Of a stretch of DNA of 37,907 nt, positions 24,863 through 33,600 are shown piece by piece. Source of the stretch: Phycisphaerae bacterium (GTDB lineage: Bacteria; Planctomycetota; Phycisphaerae; Phycisphaerales; SM1A02); the NCBI GenBank assembly GCA_016795065.1, contig JAEUIU010000040.1, positions 1-37,907 of the forward strand. The letters run 5' to 3'. The position numbers were made by a program, and so were the translations under genes. The stretch's first letter is position 1. Each line of letters begins with the position of its first letter. The notes beneath the pieces were generated by a model. It saw only the letters and a program-made list of their open reading frames with translations. It was not told the DNA's origin and did no database searches.

Positions 24863-26925
24863 AACGAATCTTCCAATCAGCTGCTTTCGTGATCTCCCTC
24901 TTTGTAGGACGAGCTGTCAGCGCTGGCGATGTGTATGTGGTCGGCGATCGGATCGTCCATCCCGATGCGGATGAGTGGCGATATTCATCGATGGCAATTG
25001 GTGATGAGGGCGCCTGCGCCGCGCTCATTCGCGAGACTGGGGAGCTGCTCGTGTGGGGTGGGTTCGACTTCTCTGGGCTGGCTGCCTCGTGGGGCATGAC
25101 ATCGGCGGATGGGGTTGACGTGGAGGCAGTGTCCCTTGGCGGTGCCCACGGCGTGTTGCTGCATACGGATGGCTCGGTGCGCTGCTGGGGCTTGAACTTC
25201 GCGGGTCAGTGCGACGTTCCCGCTGGCCTGGCCCCGTGTTCCCGGGTCGTTGCGGGGAGGTACCACAACCTTGCGCTCACGGAGACAGGCGCGGTCGTGT
25301 CCTGGGGCCAAGCCGCGCCGCCGCCGGAGTGGCTTGGAACTTGCGTGAGAATCGCAGCGGCGGCGAACCTGTCGGGAAGCGCGGCGATCCAGGCCGACGG
25401 AACCTTGGTGTTCTGGGGCAGCTTCCTTGAGAGCATGCTCCAGATACCCCAGGATCTTGGCGCTTGCAGTGATGTCGCATTCGGTCCAACGCACGTTGTC
25501 GCTTTGCGAAGTGACGGGACCGTCGCCTGCTGGGGAGCGCCATCGCCCGCAGCGAATCCGCCTCCAGGCCTGTTAGGCTGTGTAAGTGTCGCGGCTGGTC
25601 AATACTTCTCAGCGGCTCTGCGATCCGACGGCACGGTTGTCCTTTGGGGACAAGCCCCTCATGGCGCTGCGGAGGCCGGGCTTGCAGGCAGCGCGATCGC
25701 GATATCCGCAAAGGGGAACATCATCGCCTTCCTTCGCGCGAACGGTGAGGTTGTCAGCTTTGGCGATGGCCCGGGATCGTGGCTACCGGTGGACATCGGA
25801 CCGTGCAAGGAATTGGCGGTGGATTACCAGGGAGGGGACAGGCTGCTTGCGCTGTCCGAAACCGGTTCGCTGACCTGCTTCGAGGGGAACTCCTCCTGGG
25901 TCTGCTTCGACCCCGAGATTGAGGGCAACATCCTCGATGTTTCGCCCCGGGCGATTCTGCTTGAGAATGGCGAAGCGCGATGCACGTTTGGGTCTGTGTG
26001 CCCGGATCCTGACGACCTTCCAGCACTGAATCAAGTGGATTCGTACTACCTCACCTTGGCACGAACGACGAACGGGGCTCTGATTGCCTGGGGAATTGGC
26101 GGAGAACAGTTTTACGTTTCGCCGTTCTCGGGGGTCACGGACTTTGCCGCTGGTTTAACTCACGGGGTCGCCGCGCTCGCGAACGGCTCGGTGGCCTTGT
26201 GGGACGTCATGCAATCTCCCGGTTCCTACAGCACGATTGTGCCTCCGGGACCGCCCATTCTGAACATCTCGACCGGCGAGTACCACTCGTTGGCGGTACA
26301 GGAGCCGGGGCAGGTCTTGGCATGGGGCGCGAACGACTACGGTCAGTGCGATGTTCCGGGCGACCTACCTTCAGGAGTCAAGGACGTGGCGAACGGTTGG
26401 GCCCATTCTGCCGCCGCTGGGACCGGATGGATCCGGCAATGGGGGGCCGCTCCGCACCTCGTGTTGCCCGAAGGAACGGTCGAGTACTTGGGAGCGAGCA
26501 AAAACAGCACGGTTGTGGTCTTGGATAGAGACCAGGACGATGACGGCATATTGGATGGCGTTGACAACTGCGACTCGTTTCCGAATCCGGGCCAAACTGA
26601 CTGCAACGCGGATGGGACGGGCGACGCCTGCGATCTTCTCGAGCCGGGCAGCGACTGCGACTCGGACGGAGTGCCTGACGCGTGTGAGATCGCCGCCAGC
26701 CCGAGTCTCGACATGAATGGCGACGGTGTCCTAGACGCGTGCGTTCCGCGACCGTGCGTCGGTGATGTATCCGGCAACGGCTTCGTCGATGGCGTCGACC
26801 TCGCAGCGATGCTCGGGGCGTGGGGTACCACCGGGCAGGGGGAGTTCATTTGTGACGTCACCAACGACGGCACGGTGGACGGGGCGGACCTGGCGGTTCT
26901 GCTCGGCGACTGGGGGGCGTGCTGA
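24859..26925 (+). CDS. Secreted RCC1-type propeller protein with dockerin-like tail
   Basis: A 688-aa protein starting with GTG inside the stop codon of the previous gene (GTGA), hence translationally coupled. Signal peptide MKRIFQSAAFVISLFVGRAVSA is followed by the paralogue-conserved GDVYVVGDRIVHPDADEW. Residues ~45-550 contain about 13 motifs of the 'LRSDGTVACWG' kind, roughly twice the number of one seven-bladed RCC1 propeller, so two propellers or one long one are possible. Residues ~557-629 are thrombospondin-type-3-like Ca-binding repeats (DQDDDGILDGVDNCD, DCNADGTGDACD). The tail has two EF-hand-like loops, DVSGNGFVDGVDL and DVTNDGTVDGADL, and ends GAC. It is a tandem paralogue of the next gene. 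Function unknown. Confidence 0.85.
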   Translation: MKRIFQSAAFVISLFVGRAVSAGDVYVVGDRIVHPDADEWRYSSMAIGDEGACAALIRETGELLVWGGFDFSGLAASWGMTSADGVDVEAVSLGGAHGVLLHTDGSVRCWGLNFAGQCDVPAGLAPCSRVVAGRYHNLALTETGAVVSWGQAAPPPEWLGTCVRIAAAANLSGSAAIQADGTLVFWGSFLESMLQIPQDLGACSDVAFGPTHVVALRSDGTVACWGAPSPAANPPPGLLGCVSVAAGQYFSAALRSDGTVVLWGQAPHGAAEAGLAGSAIAISAKGNIIAFLRANGEVVSFGDGPGSWLPVDIGPCKELAVDYQGGDRLLALSETGSLTCFEGNSSWVCFDPEIEGNILDVSPRAILLENGEARCTFGSVCPDPDDLPALNQVDSYYLTLARTTNGALIAWGIGGEQFYVSPFSGVTDFAAGLTHGVAALANGSVALWDVMQSPGSYSTIVPPGPPILNISTGEYHSLAVQEPGQVLAWGANDYGQCDVPGDLPSGVKDVANGWAHSAAAGTGWIRQWGAAPHLVLPEGTVEYLGASKNSTVVVLDRDQDDDGILDGVDNCDSFPNPGQTDCNADGTGDACDLLEPGSDCDSDGVPDACEIAASPSLDMNGDGVLDACVPRPCVGDVSGNGFVDGVDLAAMLGAWGTTGQGEFICDVTNDGTVDGADLAVLLGDWGAC

Positions 26926-26974
26926 CGATTCGGGCGCAGGAAAGGCGGCGATGATCTATCAGAGGAGACTAAGG

Positions 26975-29032
26975 ATGCGTGTGTCACCTGTCGTGATGTC
27001 CATGGCCATTGTTGTGAAATCCGCAACCGCAGGAGACGTGTATGCGGTCGGCGAGAAGATCCTGCATCCTGACGCAGATACATGGCAATACTCGGCGCTG
27101 GAGGTCGGGCCCTTGGCCGGAGCTCTGGTGACGACAGACGGAAAGCTGCTGTGTTGGGGGCAATTCGATGTGTGGCCAACCGGGGTGAGTGCGGCTCTCG
27201 GCGATGTGGCAGTTGCTGATGCGAAGGCCGTGTCCATCGGTGGGCTGCATGCCGCATGCATCAGACGCGATGGCAGCGTGCTTTGCTGGGGAAGCAACGA
27301 CAGCGGCCAATGCAATGTGCCCTTCGAACTCGCTCCGTTCAAGCAGGTCGTAGCCGGCCGATTTGGGACACTCGCGCTCACCGAGTCCGGTCAAGTGGTC
27401 GGATGGGGGAGTTTTCCCGAAGTGCCCAACGATCTTGGTCCCTCGGCGAAGATCGCGATGGTGTCGGGCAGATGTGCCGCCATTGGCGCAAATGGGAGCT
27501 TGCGAGAGTGGGGCTATGGATGGGCCTGCGAACATGGAGCATGTGAGCCGCCGGCGAACCTCGGCGCGTGCCTCGACGTTGCGCTCGGCTACTTTCACTG
27601 CGTTGCGCTTCGAGCCGACGGTACGGTGGCATGCTGGGGACTTGACGTCGCTGGTTCGACGGTCCCGCCGGCCGGTCTGTCCGACTGCATTGCGGTCGCT
27701 GCGGCTGACGCCTTCTCGTGTGCAATCCGTTCGGACGGTAGTCTGGTCCTATGGGGTGCGGTGCCTCCCGAAGTGCTGGCGCTTCAGTCCCAAGGGCCCT
27801 TCACTCAGATCGCAGCGGAGTCGGTGAGCATTGGCTTGTTGCGCACGGACGGGAAGTTCGTAGGCTATTCGCCCGCCCTGGATCAGTCGGGACCAACAGA
27901 TGTCGGTCGTTGTTCGAAGGTCGTTTGGGGTGTGAAGAACACCCTCGCCCTGAGAGAGGACGGGACGATTGTGTGTTATGGCAGCGATGAGTGGGGGCAG
28001 CTCGACGTTCCGAATGAACTCGGGCCATTCATTGACGTCGCCATGTGGGATCGTGCGGCCGTTGCGATTACGGCAGGCGGCGATCTTCTGTGCTGGGGTG
28101 GGCCCTATCCGTGCTCATTCCCACATGGCCTGGCGCCGATGAAGCGGATCGAGCACATGAACTCCATATTGGTCGCCCTTGATGCGACCGGCGGCTTGCA
28201 CGTGGGCGATCCGTTGAAGTTCCCATCGGACCCATTCACCACCGACGTCCATGAGATCGCGGTGGGCACAAACCACTGGATCGCGTTGCTTGATTCAGGC
28301 GAAGTCATCGGATCGGGTGACGATCCATGCGGTGAAGCTGGCCCTCCCTCGTCGACATTGGTGTTTCAGGGCATCGGCACTGGGGAAGATCATTCGCTCG
28401 CTCACGCCTCGCTAGCGGTGACCGCATGGGGTTGCAATTTGACTGGACAGCTTGACGTCCCGCACGACCTCCCGCACGACATTCTCTACCTTGCTGGTGG
28501 CAAAGAGCATTCCGTTGCGGCGGGCACCCACTGGGTTCGCCAATGGGGGTTGTTCCCGCACCTCGACATCCCGGCAGGGCGAATCGAGTTCATGGGTGCT
28601 CGTCGTTTCGGGACCGTAGTCATAGTCGATACTGACTCGGACGACGACGGAGTTCCTGACGACATTGACAACTGCGACGAAGCAGCAAATCCCGGCCAAG
28701 CCGATTGCAATGGGGATGGGACGGGCGACGCCTGCGATCTTCTCGAGCCAGGCAACGACTGCGACTCGGATGGTGTTCCTGACAACTGCGAGATTGCGGC
28801 CAATCCTTCGCTCGACTTGAACAGCGACGGCGTCTTGGATGCATGTGTGCCAGCGCCGTGCCTCGGCGACGTCACTGGCAATGGCGTCGTCGACGGCGTC
28901 GATCTCGCGGCGATGCTTGGCGCTTGGGGAACGGCAGGACAGGGGCAGTTTGACTGTGACGTGAACGACGACAAAACGGTTGACGGTGCAGACTTGGCGA
29001 TGCTGCTCGGGGACTGGGGAACCTGCAGTTGA
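26975..29032 (+). CDS. Secreted RCC1-type propeller protein with dockerin-like tail
   Basis: A 685-aa protein. ATG 26975 is chosen because GAGGAG lies about 8 nt upstream and MRVSPVVMSMAIVVKSATA is a good signal peptide; ATG 26951 lies before that site. It is collinear with the upstream paralogue: mature start GDVYAVGEKILHPDADTW, about 13 'LRADGTVACWG' motifs, three of the longer 'WGxNxxGQxDVP' form, type-3-like Ca repeats (DSDDDGVPDDIDNCD, DCNGDGTGDACD) and the two-loop tail ending GTCS. The gap from the upstream gene is 49 bp, so they probably share a transcript. Ligand unknown. Confidence 0.85.
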   Translation: MRVSPVVMSMAIVVKSATAGDVYAVGEKILHPDADTWQYSALEVGPLAGALVTTDGKLLCWGQFDVWPTGVSAALGDVAVADAKAVSIGGLHAACIRRDGSVLCWGSNDSGQCNVPFELAPFKQVVAGRFGTLALTESGQVVGWGSFPEVPNDLGPSAKIAMVSGRCAAIGANGSLREWGYGWACEHGACEPPANLGACLDVALGYFHCVALRADGTVACWGLDVAGSTVPPAGLSDCIAVAAADAFSCAIRSDGSLVLWGAVPPEVLALQSQGPFTQIAAESVSIGLLRTDGKFVGYSPALDQSGPTDVGRCSKVVWGVKNTLALREDGTIVCYGSDEWGQLDVPNELGPFIDVAMWDRAAVAITAGGDLLCWGGPYPCSFPHGLAPMKRIEHMNSILVALDATGGLHVGDPLKFPSDPFTTDVHEIAVGTNHWIALLDSGEVIGSGDDPCGEAGPPSSTLVFQGIGTGEDHSLAHASLAVTAWGCNLTGQLDVPHDLPHDILYLAGGKEHSVAAGTHWVRQWGLFPHLDIPAGRIEFMGARRFGTVVIVDTDSDDDGVPDDIDNCDEAANPGQADCNGDGTGDACDLLEPGNDCDSDGVPDNCEIAANPSLDLNSDGVLDACVPAPCLGDVTGNGVVDGVDLAAMLGAWGTAGQGQFDCDVNDDKTVDGADLAMLLGDWGTCS

Positions 29033-29335
29033 AAGAGGCGAAAGCAAGGCATCTCGAACTGGAGTTTGAGAGGAGCCTCGGTGATGCGGGGTCACCCGAC
29101 TTTGGGATGACAACGCAGAAGTGTCTTGACATCCTCTCGAGCCAAGCGAGCTTGAGCGTTCAGGGTTGCACGTGGAGAGGAGTTGCTCGTTGCTATGCTG
29201 GCGCGCACCTCAACGCCACCGTTGACGGCTGTCGTTGCCCAGCTCGGAACGCGACTTCATCAAAGTGCGTTCGTTCCGAGCGATGGATGAATGGGCAATG
29301 CGAGCTCCTGAGTGACCGATCGCAACGGGGTCCCT
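29033..29335. promoter_or_regulatory. Intergenic region with long hairpin at 29242-29281
   Basis: Perfect 10-bp arms GCTCGGAACG (29242-29251) and CGTTCCGAGC (29272-29281) enclose nested complementary segments AACGC/GCGTT and ACTT/AAGT, so a single bulged stem of about 15 pairs around CATCA can form. It lies 54 bp before the nuclease start and has no T-run, so it is more likely a leader structure or operator than a terminator. A TATGCT hexamer at 29193-29198 could be the -10 box. No gene is supported in this stretch. Confidence 0.5.
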
Positions 29336-30280
29336 ATGAAAAACTACTATCGCGTCATGCTCGGCAAGAAGGGGTACCATCTCGACCAGTGTGTCGCCGG
29401 GGGCTTTCTCGGAACCGACTACGACGTCGACGAGGATCTGACTGGCAAGCTGCCAGACAACTGGCGAGACTTCAACCGGCGCTTCATTCCGGTCATACTC
29501 GCGGCGAACCCTGGGAAATCGAAGATCGGAGCTGGGCTTGCCTGCGGGGCACTGTGGACCGCTTCCAAGGGGATGCAAATCGGAGACATCGTTCTGTCGC
29601 CTGATGGCTGCGGGAAGTACCGTGTCGGCGAGGTGACCAGTGACTACTTCTTTGCGAAGGGTCAGTCTCTTCCCCATAGGCGGAGCGTGCGATGGCTTGA
29701 CCGGTCCATCGATCGGCTTGCCATGAGCGAGTCACTTCGGGGTTCGACCGCGGCGACGGGGACAGTCGTGTGGATTTCGCGCCACGGAGAGGAGATCGAA
29801 CGCCTTCTGGGCGGAAGTGTGTCGGTTTCTTGTCCGACCGTTCAGGTGGTGGCAGTCGGAGCGATAGACGTTGAAGATCCGGTCGCGTTCGCAATGGAGA
29901 AGCACCTCGAGGATTTCCTCGTTCAGAACTGGAAGCAGACCGACCTCAACAGGGAGTTCTCCATTTTCGAAGAAGACGGAGAGTTGGTGGGACAGCAGTA
30001 CGCGACCGACGCCGGGCCGATCGACATCCTCGCCGTGAGCAAGGACCGACAAAGGCTACTGGTTGTAGAGCTGAAGCGAGGAAGGGCGAGTGACGCAGTC
30101 GTTGGCCAGATCCTCCGATACATGGGCTTCGTCAAGGACCAGATCGCCGAGCCGGGCCAGACGGTGGAGGGAGTCATCATCGCGCTCACTGATGATCAGA
30201 AGCTCCGATGGGCGATCAGTGCGGTTCCGTCAATCACTTTCTATCGGTACGAGGTCAGCTTCAAGCTTGTGAAGGGATGA
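29336..30280 (+). CDS. NucS-like endonuclease with EVE/PUA-like N-terminal domain
   Basis: A 314-aa protein. The C-terminal ~135 residues match the catalytic domain of endonuclease NucS and related restriction-like proteins: MEKHLEDFLVQNW, then GPIDILAVS (Asp230), LLVVELKRG (Glu245, Lys247) and QILRYMGFV (Gln258), a full PD-(D/E)XK set. The N-terminal ~145 residues (GALWTASKGMQIGDIVLSPD, RVGEVTSDYFF, LPHRRSVRWL) resemble EVE/PUA-like domains, which in other proteins read modified bases. The combination suggests a modification-dependent (type IV-like) restriction enzyme; this is inference. ATG 29336 is preceded by GGGG at about -8; a GTG at 29312 would add 8 residues. No methylase or other defence partner is next to it. 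Confidence 0.78.
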   Translation: MKNYYRVMLGKKGYHLDQCVAGGFLGTDYDVDEDLTGKLPDNWRDFNRRFIPVILAANPGKSKIGAGLACGALWTASKGMQIGDIVLSPDGCGKYRVGEVTSDYFFAKGQSLPHRRSVRWLDRSIDRLAMSESLRGSTAATGTVVWISRHGEEIERLLGGSVSVSCPTVQVVAVGAIDVEDPVAFAMEKHLEDFLVQNWKQTDLNREFSIFEEDGELVGQQYATDAGPIDILAVSKDRQRLLVVELKRGRASDAVVGQILRYMGFVKDQIAEPGQTVEGVIIALTDDQKLRWAISAVPSITFYRYEVSFKLVKG

Positions 30281-30689
30281 GAAGGGCACCGTTCGAGGTG
30301 CGAGGGCTCGCAGGGTCGGGCCTCACTTTGGCACCTGGTCGTCTCATAGAGAACCCGCGAATCTGAGTGGCCAGCCTGATTGGGTGGTCACTTGTGCATC
30401 ACGGAGCTCTCTTCGCAAACCGAGTGGCGCCATGGCCAAGCTTGGCACGAATCAACCCTCTGTTCGCCGACCTCCCTTCCGAATTGCGGGGACTACCCCA
30501 AGTCTTGGTGGCGCTTGCGTCTGTGTTTGGGATTGCGAGCCTGCGCGCGGTACGTTGGTCTTGCCGACGACGCATGGTTTGGTCGGCTTCGGTTGGCCGA
30601 TGCGTTCGGTCACGCCGACTGGCCACGGCCTCGGCACTGTGAGGCGCCGACGTTTCTGACGTCCGGTCGCTCCTTGTCGGAGATCTCTG
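30281..30689. other. Intergenic region before the beta-helix gene
   Basis: A 409-bp stretch with no convincing gene; open frames here show no homology and lack start signals. It includes a small inverted repeat GCACC-GTTCGA-GGTGC just after the nuclease stop and a split hairpin at 30570-30605 (ACGCAT ... CGGC / GCCG-ATGCGT). GGAG about 9 nt before ATG 30690 is the ribosome-binding site of the next gene. Confidence 0.4.
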
Positions 30690-33600
30690 ATGTCCCTCTT
30701 CCTACGTTCTACCGTCGCCTTGTGCGGCGTGAGTTTGCTGTCCGCCGCGCCCTCGGTGTTTGCGCAGTCGTCGACGTGGGTCGCGTGGGACGGCAACTGG
30801 AATGTTGCCGCGAACTGGTCGAACGGCGTTCCGGGCCTCGGCGGGGCTAACGAGGCGGTGTTTCCACCGCCCCCGCGCTTTGGGCAGTACAACGTCTACG
30901 TCAACGTGTCGCCGACGCTCTCGTGGCTTTCGATCGGGCAAGGCGTCTACCTTGCCCAGGAGAACAACATCGATGTCACGATTGGAAACGTTGAGAGGAA
31001 CGGGACGTGGTTTGTGACGTCGACGGGCGCGTCGACGGACATTCGCCTGAGCGGTGATGCGATCATCTCCGGCGGTGGTGCGATCGTCATGAGCGGTTCC
31101 GCGAGCCGCATTCTCGGCGTTGGGGGTACGAGGCAGCTCACGCTCACCGGCGGCATCATTGAGGGCTCCGGCCAGGTTGGTGTGAACAGCCTCGTACTCG
31201 TCAATGAGGCCATCGTGGGTGGCGGTGGGCTCGATGGACTTGTCCTTGACCTCGCGCCTGCGCCGATGTCGGTCAATCGTGGCACCCTGGCCGCGTACCA
31301 GAGCAGCAAGCTGACCATTCTCTCAAGCGAAATCGACAACACGGACGGCACCATTCTGGCCACGCCTCAGGGAACCGTTCTCTTCCGATCGTCGGTGATC
31401 CACGGCGGAACCATCGAGGTCCAGCCGGGCGGCAGCGCCGAAGGGACCTTTGAGGCCACGACCTTTGACGGCATCACGCTCAAGGGCACCTTCACGCAGC
31501 CGAACAACGCCGATAGCGCCGTGGTAGGGACCATCGTCAACGAGGGCATCTGGTCCCTTGAGGCGATCAACGCTGGAACGGAGGTGCGCATCGGCAGCGA
31601 TGTCGTCGTCTTCGACGGACCTGGCAAGCTCCTCTGCTCCAACTCAGATACGAACAAGATCATCACATCCGTCGTCGGGCGTACGTTCGTGAACGGTCCT
31701 CTTCACACCGTGAGCGGCGCCGCTCAGATCGGAGCCGGCGGATTGGTCCTTCACAACCTGGGACTCATCGAGGCAACCCAGTCGGCGGGACTCACCGTGG
31801 ATGCCGTGGCGACGCCGGCCTCAACCAACAGCGGCACGATCCTGGCCCGCGCGGGAGCGCCGCTTCTCATTGTCGGCACGCCGCTTGACAACACCGATGG
31901 CGTCATCCGCGCCGAGGAACAAGGCGACCTGACACTCCAGACCTCCACTATCTCCGGAGGTCGGATCGAGACCGACGCGACCGGCGAGATCCACGGATCG
32001 GTCTATCCGCCGACCCTTGTCGATCTCTCCATCGACGGAACGGTTCGCCAGGTCGAGGGTGCCGACTTCTATCTCTCTGGGACGATCATTCATGACGGCA
32101 ATTGGTGGCTTGAAGGAGAGTCGACCCCCTGCGAGATTCTCCTGACCAGCGATGTGGTCACGGTTGAAGGCGGAGGCCAATGGATCCTTGCGGGCGCCGA
32201 ACTGAACAATCGGATTCACAGCTCGGGTGGAACGAGCACGCTGGTCAACGGACCGAATCACGTCATCCGCGGCGGAGGCGCCGTCGGTGTGGGTGACACG
32301 ATCCTTGTCAATCACGGATCGATCTTCGCCGACGCCAGTCTCGTGATCGATACCGTCGATGCGCCGGCCTCACTCAACACAGGCACGATCACGGCGGAGC
32401 AGGGCGGCATCCTCGAGATCTACCGCTCGAATCTCGTGAACGAGGGCACCATCTACGCCGGGGAATACGGCACGGTGTTCATCACGGGCAGCACGATCAC
32501 GGGCGGCACGATCGCCGGGCTCACCGACGGCGAGGATAATCCGCTGGTGGTTGTCCAAGATACGAATACCGTCTCTCGGTTCGATTCACTCACGTTTGAT
32601 GCAAATGGATTGATTGCGAATGGAGCCGAGCTTCGCGTTCGTTCGCACCTCACCAACCACCATGATCTGCTGATGCTCTCGATGGGAAGCGACACGAGAC
32701 TCGCACTTGAGCCAGGCGACGATGGCACGGTGACGATCGACGGGATGGGCGTCTTCAGGATGTCCGACAACCCAAACAACCGCATCAGCTCGGCCGCTGG
32801 GGTCATGACCCTCATCCATGGCAGTGACCATACGATCGAAGGCTCCGGATCCATCGGCAACTCCCAGATTGCTATCGCGAACTACGGCAAGATCGTCTCC
32901 ACACACGCCCAGCCGCTGCTGGTAAAGACTCCGAGTGCAAGCATCGGTCTCGCGAATCACGGACACGTCCTCGCGGCAAGCACAGGCGAGTTCCGCGTGG
33001 AGGGCGGCGCTTTCACCAACGACGGCATCGTCGAGTCCGGGCCCAACTGCAGCCTGGTGCGGATAGGCTCGCTGCTCCAGACGTCGGGCATGACCAAGGC
33101 CGATGGGGGGCTCACGGTCACCGGGACGTACACGCAGACAGGCGGGCTACTCACCGGTGACGGCATGCTGAACGGCAACGCGTGGATCGAGGGTGGCTCG
33201 ACCTCCGCTTCGGGAAGCGACGGGAGCGCCGTCGGTTCGCTTTCGGTCCACGGAAACTATGGTCAGACGCTCGACGGCGGCCTCATCGTCGACCTCGGCG
33301 CCGGCGGCAACGACGTCCTGTCGGTCACCGGTATGGTCACGCTGGGCGGCGCTCTCCAGATTCGACTGGTGGATCCGTTCATCCCGATGCCGGGCCAGGA
33401 GTTCACGATTCTGACCGCGACGAACATCTCCGGCACCTTCGGCTGCATCGAGTACCCGTTAGGCAACGCGTTCTTCCACGTCGTCTATACGCCGCAAGCC
33501 GTCAAGCTCGTGGTCGATTCGATTCCGGTGGTCGAAGCCGACCTCAACTTCGACGGGGTCGTCGGGGCACAAGATTTGGCCATTCTGCTCGGCGCTTGGG

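Noticed and set aside
29029..29604. A TTG-initiated frame overlapping the stop of the third RCC1-type gene and running into the nuclease.
   Set aside because: Arg/Cys-rich product without homology, and it overlaps the nuclease in another frame for 270 bp.
30367..30850. Several overlapping 75-156 codon frames before and into the beta-helix gene.
   Set aside because: No ribosome-binding sites or recognisable domains; some run through the true signal peptide of the gene at 30690.
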